64,000 nt of DNA from Nocardioides soli (GTDB taxonomy: Bacteria; Actinomycetota; Actinomycetes; Propionibacteriales; Nocardioidaceae). Shown piece by piece: positions 15,599 through 24,515 of this stretch. Each line of letters starts with the position of its first letter. The first letter of the stretch is position 1. A program made the position numbers and the translations under genes. The notes beneath the pieces were generated by a model. That model worked only from the letters and a program-made list of their open reading frames with translations, ran no database searches and was not told where the DNA came from. The stretch spans positions 992,001-1,056,000 of the forward strand of contig NZ_JACHWR010000001.1 in assembly GCF_014191495.1 (NCBI RefSeq), given 5' to 3'.

Positions 15599-16435
15599 TC
15601 ATGCTCGGTACTCCCGTCCGGTGAGGTCGAGGAACACGTCCTCGAGTGTGCCGGTCTGCACGCGGACGCCGTCGAGCCGGCTCTGCTCGGCGAGTCGGGC
15701 GATCTCGACGGCGGGTTCGCGAGTGGTGAGCACCTCGCCGTCGGTCAGGGTGATCCGGGTCGGGGCGTCGAGCCCGTGGATCAGCGCTGCCGGAGTGTCG
15801 AACACCAGCAGCTTGCCGTGGTCCATGATCGCGACCCGGTCGGCGAGCGCCTCCGCCTCGTCCATGTAGTGCGTCGTCAGCACGACGGTCCGCCCGGAGT
15901 CGTTGATGCCGGACAGCAGGTCCCACAGGTTGCGCCGTGCCTGCGGATCGAGGGCCGCGGTCGGCTCGTCGAGGAAGACCACCTCCGGGTCGTGCACGAG
16001 TGCGCAGGCGATCGACAGCCGCTGCGCCTGGCCACCGGAGAGCTGCTCGACGCGGCTGTCGGCCTTCTCGACCAGCCCGACCCGCTCCAGCCACTCGTCG
16101 GCGCGCGACGCGGCCACGCCGTACAGCGACGCGAAGGTGTGGATCTGCTCGCGAGCGGTCAGCCGCTCGAAGAACGACGATGCCTGGAGCTGTACCCCGA
16201 TCCGCGGCAGCAGCGCGGCGTTGCGCGGCCAGGCCGGGAGCCCGAGCACGCTGGCCGATCCCGCGGTGGGCTCGCGCAGCCCCTCGACCATCTCAAGCAG
16301 TGTCGTCTTGCCGGCGCCGTTGGGGCCCAGGATGCCGACGAACTCGCCCTCCCCCACCGTCAGGTCCACGCCGTCGACGGCACGGAGGTCGCCGTAGGTC
16401 TTGGTCAGGCCGATGACCTCGATCGCGGCGGTCAT
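15599..16435 (-). CDS. ABC transporter ATP-binding protein
   Basis: Cytoplasmic ATPase of an ABC-2 exporter, 278 aa. Walker A is GPNGAGKTT (about 36-44), the Q-loop is in PRIGVQLQASSFF, the signature is LSGGQAQRL, Walker B is VVFLDEPTAALD and the H-loop His is in TTHYMDEAE. The C-terminal 60 residues are of the drug/lipid exporter type (EDVFLDLTGREY). Start at 16435 overlaps the stop of the amidase gene (ATGA), and the permease follows, so the order is amidase, ATPase, permease in one transcription unit. Substrate unknown. Confidence 0.95.
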   Translation of the reverse strand: MTAAIEVIGLTKTYGDLRAVDGVDLTVGEGEFVGILGPNGAGKTTLLEMVEGLREPTAGSASVLGLPAWPRNAALLPRIGVQLQASSFFERLTAREQIHTFASLYGVAASRADEWLERVGLVEKADSRVEQLSGGQAQRLSIACALVHDPEVVFLDEPTAALDPQARRNLWDLLSGINDSGRTVVLTTHYMDEAEALADRVAIMDHGKLLVFDTPAALIHGLDAPTRITLTDGEVLTTREPAVEIARLAEQSRLDGVRVQTGTLEDVFLDLTGREYRA

Positions 16436-17847
16436 CGGGTACTCATCGGGGGGGCTCCCGGGGCGAGCAGCGGCCAGGGCCGTGCCGCCTCGATCTGCGC
16501 GGACAGCGAGAACAGCGTGACCTCGTCGTCGGTACGCCCGACCAGCTGGACGGCGAGCGGCAGGCCGTCGGGCGCAAGGCCGCACGGGACCGAGGCGGCG
16601 GGATTGCCCGCGACGTTCCAGATCGCGGCGTAGGCGATCGAGGGCATCGCCCGCAGCGCGGCTCGGACCGTGCCCACGCCATCGAGCCGGCCGACCGGTG
16701 GCGGCCGGTGCGCGATCGCGGGCGTGAGCAGCACGTCGACGTCCTGGAAGACCCGGTTGGCCTTGATCGACACCTTCTCGGTCTGGCCGAGCGCCCACTC
16801 GACGACCTTCGGGGTGACCCACGAGCCGAGGCGGCAGGTCTCCCGGGTGCGTCGCTCGAGCCGGTCGTAGTGCTCGACCAGCTCGGCCTCGCTGCGGATG
16901 CCGGCGAAGAACTGCGGCACGAACGCCGCCGTCGGGTCGGGGTAGTGCGGATCCACCTGGCGCACGTCGTGGCCGAGGCCGGTCAGCAGCCGGGCGGTGT
17001 CCTCGACGGCGTGCACGTGGGCGAGGTCGGGACGGACGCCGAGCGTGACCGGCGTGGTCGACCAGCCGATCCGTAGTCGGCCCGGCGCCTGGTCGACGGC
17101 GTCCACGAACGACGCGTCGCCGGCGGCCCGGTAGAGGTCGCCCTCGACGTTGCCGCGGACCACGTCGTAGATGACGGCGCTGTCGCGCACCGTGCGGGTC
17201 AGCGGTCCGGCCGTGCCGAGCGCCCACCACAGGTGCGGGTGCGGCGCGGTGGTGACCCGGCCGCGCTGCGGCTTGAGCCCGAAGAGACCGCAGCTGGCGC
17301 TGGGGATCCGGATCGAGCCACCGCCGTCGCCGCCCATGCCGGCGGGCACCATCCCGGCCGACACCGCGGCCGCCGTACCGCCGCTGGAGCCACCGGGCGT
17401 GCGGGCCGGGTCCCAGGGGTTGCGGGTGACGCCGCGGGAGGCCGACTCGGTGAAGGGGTAGGCCCCGAACTCCGGCATCGTGGTCTTGCCGACGATCACC
17501 GCGCCGGCGGCCCGCAGCCGACGGACGATCTCGGCGTCCGCGGTCGCCGGCGTCGCGTTGCCGTCGCCCCCGAACGTCGTGACCGTGCCCGCGACGTCGA
17601 TCTCCTCCTTGATCGCGAGGGGTACGCCGTGCAGCGGTCCGGGCGTCTCGCCCGCGGTCAGCGCCGCGTCGCGCGCCTCGGCCTCGGCGATCGCCTCGTC
17701 GACGAGCACCCGCGAGAACGCGTTGAGCTCGCGGTCGCGCTCCTCGATCCGGGCGAGCGCCGCCTCGACGACGCCCCTCGCGGAGACGTCGCCTGCGCTG
17801 ATCAACCGTGCGGTCTCGGCCACTCCGGCCGTGGCGAGGTCGGTCAT
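16432..17847 (-). CDS. Amidase (amidase signature family)
   Basis: Cytoplasmic amide hydrolase of 471 aa with the Ser-Ser-Lys triad of the family: Lys in VPLAIKEEIDVAG, the cis-Ser in the Gly/Ser-rich GGSSGGTAAAVSAG segment and the nucleophile Ser in GGDGGGSIRIPSA. Length is normal. A GatA role is unlikely because no gatB or gatC neighbours it. Its stop overlaps the start of the exporter ATPase and it starts 27 nt after the stop of the NAD-GDH gene, so it may be transcribed with both. Substrate is not determinable. Confidence 0.93.
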   Translation of the reverse strand: MTDLATAGVAETARLISAGDVSARGVVEAALARIEERDRELNAFSRVLVDEAIAEAEARDAALTAGETPGPLHGVPLAIKEEIDVAGTVTTFGGDGNATPATADAEIVRRLRAAGAVIVGKTTMPEFGAYPFTESASRGVTRNPWDPARTPGGSSGGTAAAVSAGMVPAGMGGDGGGSIRIPSASCGLFGLKPQRGRVTTAPHPHLWWALGTAGPLTRTVRDSAVIYDVVRGNVEGDLYRAAGDASFVDAVDQAPGRLRIGWSTTPVTLGVRPDLAHVHAVEDTARLLTGLGHDVRQVDPHYPDPTAAFVPQFFAGIRSEAELVEHYDRLERRTRETCRLGSWVTPKVVEWALGQTEKVSIKANRVFQDVDVLLTPAIAHRPPPVGRLDGVGTVRAALRAMPSIAYAAIWNVAGNPAASVPCGLAPDGLPLAVQLVGRTDDEVTLFSLSAQIEAARPWPLLAPGAPPMSTR

Positions 17848-17874
17848 GTCACGACGTTATCGGGTCGGCCATGC

Positions 17875-20800
17875 TCAGCCCGAGGCGAGGAGCCCCCGCA
17901 CCACCCGCAGACCGACCGAGAGCCGGGCCAGGTCGGCCTGCTCGTCGGCGCAGATCTCCTCGAGCGTCGCGGTGGCGCGGGCGACCACGACGGCGTCGGC
18001 GTCCTCCCAGGCCGCGACCCGGGCCGGCGCGGTGTCCTCGGCGTCGGTGCGGCCCAGCACCTGCGCGGTCAGCTGGGCGTGCACGGTGTGCAGGTCGTCG
18101 CGCAGCGACGCCCGCGCCATGGTCTGCCAGCGGTCGGCCCGGGGCAGGGCGAGGATCCGCTGCACCAGCGCCGGCAGCCCGAGACGCTCCCCGAGGGCGA
18201 AGTGCACGCGGGCCACCACGCTCGGGTCGAGGTCCTCGCGGCCGGCGATCTCGATCACCCCGAGCAGCATGTAGGCCGGCGGCAGCACCGCCACCCGCGA
18301 CGCGAGGTCCTCGGGCACGCCCGCGTGCTCGAGCGACTCCTTGCGCTCGACGTACGCCGCCAGCTCGCGTCCGCTCATCAGCTCGGGCAGCTCCGCCATC
18401 GTGCGCCGCACCGGCTCTCCGAACAGCTCGACGGTCCCCTGGCTGTCCAGGGGCGGCCGCCGGTTGTTGACCAGCCACCGCGACGCGCGCTCGACCAGGG
18501 TCCGCATCTCCAGGCGCATCCGGGTCTGGAGGGCCGCGGCGAGGCGGTTGTCGTAGGTCTTCAGCTCCCGGCGCAGGTCGAGGGAGCCGAAGATCTCGCG
18601 GGCCACGAAGTTGGCGCGGGTGAGCTCGCCCGCGCTCGCGCCGGTCTCGCCCGCGAGCCGCGGCCAGTAGGTGATGCCCGCGCCGTTGACGAGGTCGTTG
18701 ACGACCTGGGTCACGATGATCTCGCGGCGCAGCGGGTGTCGCCGGACCTGCTCCTCGAAGCCCTCCCGCACCTGGGTCGGGAAGTAGGCGCGCAGGTCGT
18801 AGTCGAGGTACGGGTCGTCGGGCAGGTCCGACTCCAGCAGCTCCTGCGCGAGCACGATCTTCGTCCACGCGAGCAGCACCGAGAGCTCCGGAGCGGTCAG
18901 GCCCTCGTTGCCGTCGGCGCGGCGCTTGACCTCGCGCACCGGCGGCAGCCCCTCGAGCTCGCGGTCGAGCACGCCGTCGCGCTCCAGGCGCCGGATCCAC
19001 TCCTCGTGCACGTGCAGCATCGAGGGTGCGTGGTCGAGCGCGTTGGCGAGGGCGAGGTTCTGCTCGTAGTTGTCGCGCAGCACCAGCTCGGCGACCTCGT
19101 CGGTCATCTCGGCGAGCAGCTGGTTGCGCTGCTTCTCGGTCAGGTCGCCGGCCTTGACGACCCGGTCGAGCAGGATCTTCAGGTTCACCTCGTGGTCGGA
19201 GGTGTCCACACCCGCCGAGTTGTCGATGAAGTCGGTGTTGATCCGTCCCCCGGCTCCCGAGCCGCCCCCGTCGCGGGCGCCGGCCCCCGACTGGGCGTAC
19301 TCGATCCGGCCCAGCTGGGTCAGGCCGAGGTTGCCGCCCTCGCCGACGGCGCGGGCCCGGACGTCGCAGCCGTCGACGCGGATCCCGTCGTTGGCCTTGT
19401 CGCCGGCCGCCGCGTGGGTCTCGGAGGACGCCTTGACGTAGGTGCCGATGCCGCCGTTCCAGAGCAGGTCGACCGGCGCCTTGAGGATCGCGTTCATCAG
19501 CTCGGCCGGGGTCATCGCCTCGACGCCCGCGTCGATGCCGAGGGACTCGCGGACCGCGTCGTTGAGCGAGATCCGCTTGAGCTGGCGGGAGTAGACGCCG
19601 CCGCCCTCGGAGATCAGGCTGGTGTCGTAGTCCTGCCAGCTCGACCGCGGGAGCCCGAACAGCCGCTCCCGCTCGGCGTACGACGCCGCCGGATCGGGCA
19701 TCGGGTCGAGGAAGATGTCGCGGTGGTCGAAGGCCGCGACCAGCCGGAGGTGCTTCGAGCGGAGCATGCCGTTGCCGAAGACGTCGCCGGACATGTCACC
19801 GATGCCGGCGACCGTGAACTCCTCGGTCTGCGTGTCGATGCCGCGCTCGCGGAAGTGCCGCTGCACCGAGACCCACGCACCGCGGGCCGTGATGCCCATC
19901 GCCTTGTGGTCGTAGCCCACCGAGCCGCCGCTGGCGAACGCGTCGCCGAGCCAGAAGCCGTAGTCCTTGGCCACCGCGTTGGCGATGTCGGAGAACGTCG
20001 CCGTCCCCTTGTCGGCCGCGACCACCAGGTAGGTGTCGTCGCCGTCGTGGCGGACCACGTCGCGGGGCGGGACGGTCTCGCCGTCGACCAGGTTGTCGGT
20101 GATGTCGAGCAGGCCCGAGATGAAGGTCCGATAGCAGGCCACGCCCTCGGCCAGCCACGCGTCGCGGTCGCGGCTCGGGTCCGGCAGCTGCTTGCAGAAG
20201 AACGCGCCCTTCGCGCCGACCGGCACGATCACGGTGTTCTTCACCATCTGCGCCTTGACCAGGCCGAGCACCTCGGTGCGGAAGTCGTCGCGGCGGTCCG
20301 ACCAGCGCAGGCCGCCGCGGGCGACCGCGCCGAAGCGCAGGTGCGAGCCCTCGACGCGCGGCGAGTACACGAAGATCTCGTAGCGCGGCCGGGGCGCCGG
20401 CAGGTCGGGGATGGCGTCGGGCTCGAGCTTGAGGGCGATGTAGGGCTTGGGGCCGCCGTCAGCGCCCGGCTGGAAGTAGCTGGTGCGCAGCGTCGCCTTG
20501 ATGTGGGTGAGGTAGGAGCGCAGGATCCGGTCGTGGTCGAGGCTGACGACGTCGTCGAGCGCTCGACCGATCCTCTCCTCCAGGTCCGCCTCGGCGTGGT
20601 CCTCGCCGCCGTGCTCGCGCTTCGGGTCGAAGCGGGCCTCGAAGAGCCGCACCAGCAGGCGGGTGATGTCGACGTTGCCGCGCAGCGCGCCCTCGATGTA
20701 GTCGAGCGCGAACGGCGAGTTCCCCTGCCGCATGTACTTCGCGTACGCCCGCAGCAGGGTGGCCTGCCGCCAGCTCAGCCCCGCCGCGAGCACCAGCGCG

Positions 20801-22782
20801 TTGAAGCCGTCGATCTCGTTGAATCCCTCCCACACCGCCCGGATCGCGTCCTGGAAGGGCTCGCGGGCGTGGTCGGGCAGGCTCGCGCCGTACCGGAGCC
20901 CGAACTCGTAGATGTAGGTCGGCCGCTCCAGGTCGAGCTGGTAGGGCCGCTCGTCGATCACCTCGACGCCCATCGACGAGAGCATCGGCAGCACGTTCGA
21001 CAGCGACAGCGGCGGCCCGACGCGATAGACCTTGAGCCGCGCCTCTCCTCGGCCGGCGTCCAGGTCCTCGTAGAGCGACAGGTCGAGCCCGGAGTCGTGC
21101 TCGTCCAGGCGCATGCCCTCGAGCCGACCCAGGTCGACCGCCGCGACGCGCGGGGTGAAGTCCTCCTTGTACCCCTCGGGGAACGAGTCGAGGTAGCGGC
21201 GCAGCAGCGCGGTGCCGCTCTCCTCGCCGTACGACGCCAGCACCGCGGTGGTGAAGTCGTCGCGCCACGAGCGGGAGGCCTCGACCATCCGGCGCTCGAG
21301 GTCCGCGGTGTCGACCTCGCGGATGTCGGCACCCTTGGGCGGGTGCACCACGAAGTGCACCCGCGCGGTCGTGGACTCGGTCAGCCGCACCGTGAACTCG
21401 ACCGACTCGCCGCCGAGCCGGTCGCGCAGGATCTCCGAGAACCGCTCGCGGACGGCGGTGTTGTAGCGGTCGCGCGGCAGGTAGACGAGCACGGAGACGT
21501 AGCGCCCGTAGGTGTCGCGGCGGATGAAGAGCCGCAGCTGGCGCCGCTCGCGCGCATGCATGGCCTGCTCGGCCATCGGCGCGAGCTCGTCGACGGTCGT
21601 GTGGAAGAGCTCGTCACGCGGGTAGGTCTCCAGCGTGTCCATGAGCGCCTTGCCGTCGTGGCTCATCGGGGAGAAGCCGATGCGCTGGAGCACGGCCGCG
21701 GCACGCTCGCGCAGCAGCGGGATCCGGGTCAGCGACTCGGTGTACGCCGCGCTGGAGTAGAGCCCGAGGAAGCGGCGCTCGCCAACGACCTCGCCGTTCT
21801 CGAACTTCTTGACGCCGACGTAGTCGAGGTACGCCGGGCGGTGCACGGTCGAGCGCGAGTTGGCCTTGGTGAGCACCAGCACGGTCTTCTCGCGCGCCTT
21901 GCGGGCCGCCGCGGCCGGCAGCCGGCCGCTGGTCGCGGCCATGTCCTGGTCGGCCCGCAGGATGCCGAGGCCGCTGCCGGCGACCCCGCGGAGGTGCTCG
22001 TGGTCGCCGTGACGCTCCAGGCCGTACTCCCGGTAGCCGAGGAACGTGAAGTGGTCGTCGGCCAGCCACTGCAGCAGGTTGCGGGCCTGGACGACCTCGG
22101 CGGGGTCGACGCCCTCCGGCGGGGACGTGGTCAGCTCGTCGACGATGGTCGCGACCTGGGCGTGCATCTTGTCCCAGTCCTCGACGGACTCACGCACGTC
22201 ACGGAGCACGCGCTGGACGGCGTCCTCGATGCCCGCGACGTCGGCGCCCTCGGGGAGCCGGTCGATCTCGACGTGCATCCACGACTCGCGGACCGCCCGG
22301 TCGTCGCGCTCGCCGGCGGACTCCGCTCCCTCGCCCACCGGGCGCACGCTCTGCAGCGAGCCGGTGATGTCGCGCACCACGTCGAAGACCGGGTGGATCA
22401 CCAGATGCACGTCGTGCAGCTGGCGCGAGAGCTCCATCGTCAACGAGTCGACGAGGAAGGGCATGTCGTCGACGACGACCTCGACGACCGAGTGTCCGTC
22501 GACCGACCAGCCCTGCTCACTCGGACCCGGCGTCAGGATCCGCACCCGGGCGGTCCCCTGCGGCCGGTTGCCGGCCAGCTTGTAGTGCGAGGCGAAGGCG
22601 CCGTAGACGTCGACGTCAGACCGATCGCCGATGTCCTCGACGGCGACATGGCGGTAGTAGGCCCGGATCAGCGCCTCGAGCTCGTCCCGCGGTGGCCCGC
22701 CGCTCCCCCTCCCCGACCGGGCCAGCTCGATGGCACTCGAGAGGAGGGCAGACTTGTCCGCTTCATGCGTCGCCGTTGACAC
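17875..22782 (-). CDS. NAD-specific glutamate dehydrogenase, large (180-kDa) class
   Basis: Catabolic glutamate dehydrogenase, 1635 aa, converting glutamate to 2-oxoglutarate and ammonia with NAD. It is the Bac_GDH type: a long N-terminal region (about 1-700) with ACT-like and helical parts, a catalytic core at about 720-1100 with VPVGAKGAFFCKQLPD, RGGLRWSDRRDDFRTEV and VGYDHKAMGITARGAW, and a helical C-terminal region. Length agrees with actinobacterial homologues. GTG start at 22782; a TAACCT element (22790-22795) sits 7 nt upstream, so the mRNA may be leaderless. It follows tryptophan dioxygenase by 46 nt and precedes the amidase by 27 nt on the same strand. Confidence 0.95.
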   Translation of the reverse strand: MSTATHEADKSALLSSAIELARSGRGSGGPPRDELEALIRAYYRHVAVEDIGDRSDVDVYGAFASHYKLAGNRPQGTARVRILTPGPSEQGWSVDGHSVVEVVVDDMPFLVDSLTMELSRQLHDVHLVIHPVFDVVRDITGSLQSVRPVGEGAESAGERDDRAVRESWMHVEIDRLPEGADVAGIEDAVQRVLRDVRESVEDWDKMHAQVATIVDELTTSPPEGVDPAEVVQARNLLQWLADDHFTFLGYREYGLERHGDHEHLRGVAGSGLGILRADQDMAATSGRLPAAAARKAREKTVLVLTKANSRSTVHRPAYLDYVGVKKFENGEVVGERRFLGLYSSAAYTESLTRIPLLRERAAAVLQRIGFSPMSHDGKALMDTLETYPRDELFHTTVDELAPMAEQAMHARERRQLRLFIRRDTYGRYVSVLVYLPRDRYNTAVRERFSEILRDRLGGESVEFTVRLTESTTARVHFVVHPPKGADIREVDTADLERRMVEASRSWRDDFTTAVLASYGEESGTALLRRYLDSFPEGYKEDFTPRVAAVDLGRLEGMRLDEHDSGLDLSLYEDLDAGRGEARLKVYRVGPPLSLSNVLPMLSSMGVEVIDERPYQLDLERPTYIYEFGLRYGASLPDHAREPFQDAIRAVWEGFNEIDGFNALVLAAGLSWRQATLLRAYAKYMRQGNSPFALDYIEGALRGNVDITRLLVRLFEARFDPKREHGGEDHAEADLEERIGRALDDVVSLDHDRILRSYLTHIKATLRTSYFQPGADGGPKPYIALKLEPDAIPDLPAPRPRYEIFVYSPRVEGSHLRFGAVARGGLRWSDRRDDFRTEVLGLVKAQMVKNTVIVPVGAKGAFFCKQLPDPSRDRDAWLAEGVACYRTFISGLLDITDNLVDGETVPPRDVVRHDGDDTYLVVAADKGTATFSDIANAVAKDYGFWLGDAFASGGSVGYDHKAMGITARGAWVSVQRHFRERGIDTQTEEFTVAGIGDMSGDVFGNGMLRSKHLRLVAAFDHRDIFLDPMPDPAASYAERERLFGLPRSSWQDYDTSLISEGGGVYSRQLKRISLNDAVRESLGIDAGVEAMTPAELMNAILKAPVDLLWNGGIGTYVKASSETHAAAGDKANDGIRVDGCDVRARAVGEGGNLGLTQLGRIEYAQSGAGARDGGGSGAGGRINTDFIDNSAGVDTSDHEVNLKILLDRVVKAGDLTEKQRNQLLAEMTDEVAELVLRDNYEQNLALANALDHAPSMLHVHEEWIRRLERDGVLDRELEGLPPVREVKRRADGNEGLTAPELSVLLAWTKIVLAQELLESDLPDDPYLDYDLRAYFPTQVREGFEEQVRRHPLRREIIVTQVVNDLVNGAGITYWPRLAGETGASAGELTRANFVAREIFGSLDLRRELKTYDNRLAAALQTRMRLEMRTLVERASRWLVNNRRPPLDSQGTVELFGEPVRRTMAELPELMSGRELAAYVERKESLEHAGVPEDLASRVAVLPPAYMLLGVIEIAGREDLDPSVVARVHFALGERLGLPALVQRILALPRADRWQTMARASLRDDLHTVHAQLTAQVLGRTDAEDTAPARVAAWEDADAVVVARATATLEEICADEQADLARLSVGLRVVRGLLASG

Positions 22783-22789
22783 AACTCCG

Positions 22790-22795
22790 AGGTTA
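22790..22795 (-). promoter_or_regulatory. Candidate -10 box of the NAD-GDH gene (leaderless)
   Basis: TAACCT on the minus strand ends 7 nt before the GTG start at 22782, in the short gap after tryptophan dioxygenase. No strong Shine-Dalgarno sequence is present. Inference from spacing. Confidence 0.4.
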
Positions 22796-22828
22796 GTGGA
22801 TGCCCGGCGGCTCGCGCGGGGTCGGTGG

Positions 22829-23653
22829 TCAGAGCTTGCTGCGCAGCTCCCACAGCAGCGGGTAGTACTGCAGCGGCAGCCGGGAGCGGAGGTAGGTCGC
22901 GCCGGTCGATCCGCCCGTGCCCGACTTGGCGCCGATCATCCGCTCGACCATCACCACGTGGCGGGCGCGCCAGTTCGCGGCCAGCTCGTCATGCTGGAGC
23001 AGGGCCTCGGCGAGGGCCCACACCACGGCGTACCGGTCCCGGTCGTGGGCGACGGTGCGCATCGACGCGGAGACGTCGGCGTCGGTCTCGGCGGCCAGGC
23101 CGAAGGAGCGCAGGACGGCGAGGAACGCGTCCCACAGGCTCGGCTCCTCGAGGCGCTCCGCGAGCCGCGCCTCCTCCGCGTCGGTGAGGCCGCGGAAGCG
23201 ACGCAGGTACGCCGGGTCCTTCGCCCCGGAGAGGAACTCCAGCTCGCGGAACTGCACCGACTGGAAGCCGCTGGCCGGGGCGAGTCGCTGCCGGAACTCC
23301 AGGAAGTCCTGCGGGGTCATCGTCTCCAGCACGTCGACCTGCTGGACGAGCACCCGCTCGATCACGTGCACCCGCGTGAGCAGGTGCTGGGCCCACCAGA
23401 GGCGGCCGCCTCCCTCGGACTGTGGGGAGTCGCCGCCGAGCATCGCCTCCCGGGCCGCGGTGACCTCGTGCAGGAGCTGCTTGAACCACAGCTCGTAGAC
23501 CTGGTGGATGGTGATGAACAGCAGCTCGTCGTGGGCCGGTGGCTCCGACTCGAGATGCTGAGCGTCGAGCAGCTGGCCGAGCCGGAGATAGCTACCGTAG
23601 GTGAGCTGCGCCCCCTGCTCGCCGAAGGACACGAAGCTCTCGGTCTCGCTCAT
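22829..23653 (-). CDS. kynA: Tryptophan 2,3-dioxygenase
   Basis: Haem dioxygenase of 274 aa that opens the indole ring of tryptophan to N-formylkynurenine, the first step of the kynurenine pathway. Family marks are LTYGSYLRLGQLL near the start, ELLFITIHQVYELWFKQLLHE (about 45-65), DFLEFRQRLAPASGFQS with the conserved Phe/Arg pocket residues, and C-terminal GTGGSTGATYLRSRL. The start at 23653 is set by homology; upstream in-frame residues are not conserved. Genes for kynurenine formamidase and kynureninase are not nearby. TACTCT lies 6 nt upstream of the ATG. Confidence 0.95.
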   Translation of the reverse strand: MSETESFVSFGEQGAQLTYGSYLRLGQLLDAQHLESEPPAHDELLFITIHQVYELWFKQLLHEVTAAREAMLGGDSPQSEGGGRLWWAQHLLTRVHVIERVLVQQVDVLETMTPQDFLEFRQRLAPASGFQSVQFRELEFLSGAKDPAYLRRFRGLTDAEEARLAERLEEPSLWDAFLAVLRSFGLAAETDADVSASMRTVAHDRDRYAVVWALAEALLQHDELAANWRARHVVMVERMIGAKSGTGGSTGATYLRSRLPLQYYPLLWELRSKL

Positions 23654-23659
23654 GGACCG

Positions 23660-23665
23660 AGAGTA
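23660..23665 (-). promoter_or_regulatory. Candidate -10 box of kynA (leaderless)
   Basis: TACTCT on the minus strand, 6 nt upstream of the ATG at 23653, without a ribosome-binding site. The 230-nt divergent gap with the DUF2505 gene shows nothing else recognisable. Confidence 0.4.
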
Positions 23666-23885
23666 CGGCTCGCACCGCACTGCCGGTCGAGGTGCCGTTT
23701 CCATGCCATTGCGCGGTTCTGACACGTCAGGCGCCGTCCGGGACGCCACAACCGCGCGATTGCACCGCGAGGGCGTCCCCACCGCGCCCGGCCACCGACG
23801 CACGGGGCCGGCCGCGCCGACTCGGCGTGATCAGCCCGTCCGAGCGCCGGCTCCACGCACCGAAGGGTGACCGGAGAGGCCCGGC

Positions 23886-24374
23886 ATGATGGGGCCCATG
23901 AGGCTCACGCACACGATGACCTACAACGCCCCGCAGGCCGCGGTGGGCGCGATGCTCGACGACCAGGCCTACCGCGACGAGGTCATTGCGGCCCAGGGGT
24001 CGCTGCGGGGCACGGCGAGCTTCGAGCAGGACGGCGACACCCTCGTGGTGGTCGTCGACCAGGTGCAGCGGGCCGACGGGATCCCGGCGTTCGCGAGGAA
24101 GATCGTGGGCGACGAGATCAACATCGTCCAGCGCGAGGAGTGGACATCGGCCGACCACGCCGACCTGCACGTGACGATCCCCGGCAAGCCGGGCCGGATG
24201 GTCGGCAGCATCGGGCTCACCGGGGACGGCGAGACGACCACCGAGACCGTCGACGTCGAGATCTCCGTCGACCTCCCGCTGGTCGGCGGCAAGCTCGAGA
24301 AGCTGATCGGCGACCTGCTCGGCAAGGCGCTGCGCGCCGAGGAGCGAGTGGCGCGCGACTACCTGTCCCGCTGA
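23886..24374 (+). CDS. DUF2505 family protein
   Basis: Cytoplasmic protein of 162 aa from the actinobacterial DUF2505 family, related in fold to START/SRPBCC lipid-binding domains. Recognisable parts are LTHTMTYNAPQAAVGAMLDD at the start, the Trp-containing REEWTSADHADL strand, and VDVEISVDLPLVGGKLEKL before the C-terminal helix. No catalytic residues are known for the family. GGAGAGG at 23873-23879 suits the ATG at 23886; ATGs at 23889 and 23898 are alternatives, the latter giving the usual family N-terminus. Its 3' end overlaps the small membrane-protein gene on the other strand by 16 nt. Confidence 0.85.
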   Translation: MMGPMRLTHTMTYNAPQAAVGAMLDDQAYRDEVIAAQGSLRGTASFEQDGDTLVVVVDQVQRADGIPAFARKIVGDEINIVQREEWTSADHADLHVTIPGKPGRMVGSIGLTGDGETTTETVDVEISVDLPLVGGKLEKLIGDLLGKALRAEERVARDYLSR

Positions 24375-24505
24375 TCCTCGTGGACGTCCTGCCGGCGGCG
24401 CAGCACGATCACCGCCGCCAGCAGCAGGAACGGGCCGAACGCCAGGACCAGCGTCAGCACCTGCTCGAACGGGTGCAGCGCACCCATGTGCATCGGGAGG
24501 ATCAT
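24359..24505 (-). CDS. Small single-helix membrane protein (48 aa)
   Basis: A 48-residue frame, MILPMHMGALHPF..., with one strong transmembrane helix at about 16-35 (VLTLVLAFGPFLLLAAVIVL) followed by a basic RRR stop-transfer and a hydrophilic tail. It starts 11 nt downstream of the stop of the P5C dehydrogenase gene, on the same strand, and its last 16 nt overlap the DUF2505 gene from the other side. Short proteins with this pattern (hydrophobic AFGPF segment then RRR) are widespread in Actinobacteria but unnamed. Function unknown; ATGs at codons 1, 5 and 7 are all possible starts. Confidence 0.6.
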   Translation of the reverse strand: MILPMHMGALHPFEQVLTLVLAFGPFLLLAAVIVLRRRQDVHEDQRDR

Positions 24506-24515
24506 CGCCGGACCG

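Noticed and set aside
15574..15602. Earlier start codons (15587, 15602) for the ABC permease
   Set aside because: They are out of frame with the permease and lead only to a few codons before a stop.
17233..22779. Very long open frame on the plus strand opposite the NAD-GDH gene
   Set aside because: Its composition (Val/Arg/Gly/Leu/His rich, no recognisable domain) is the usual mirror of a high-GC coding strand; the minus strand encodes a complete, conserved enzyme.
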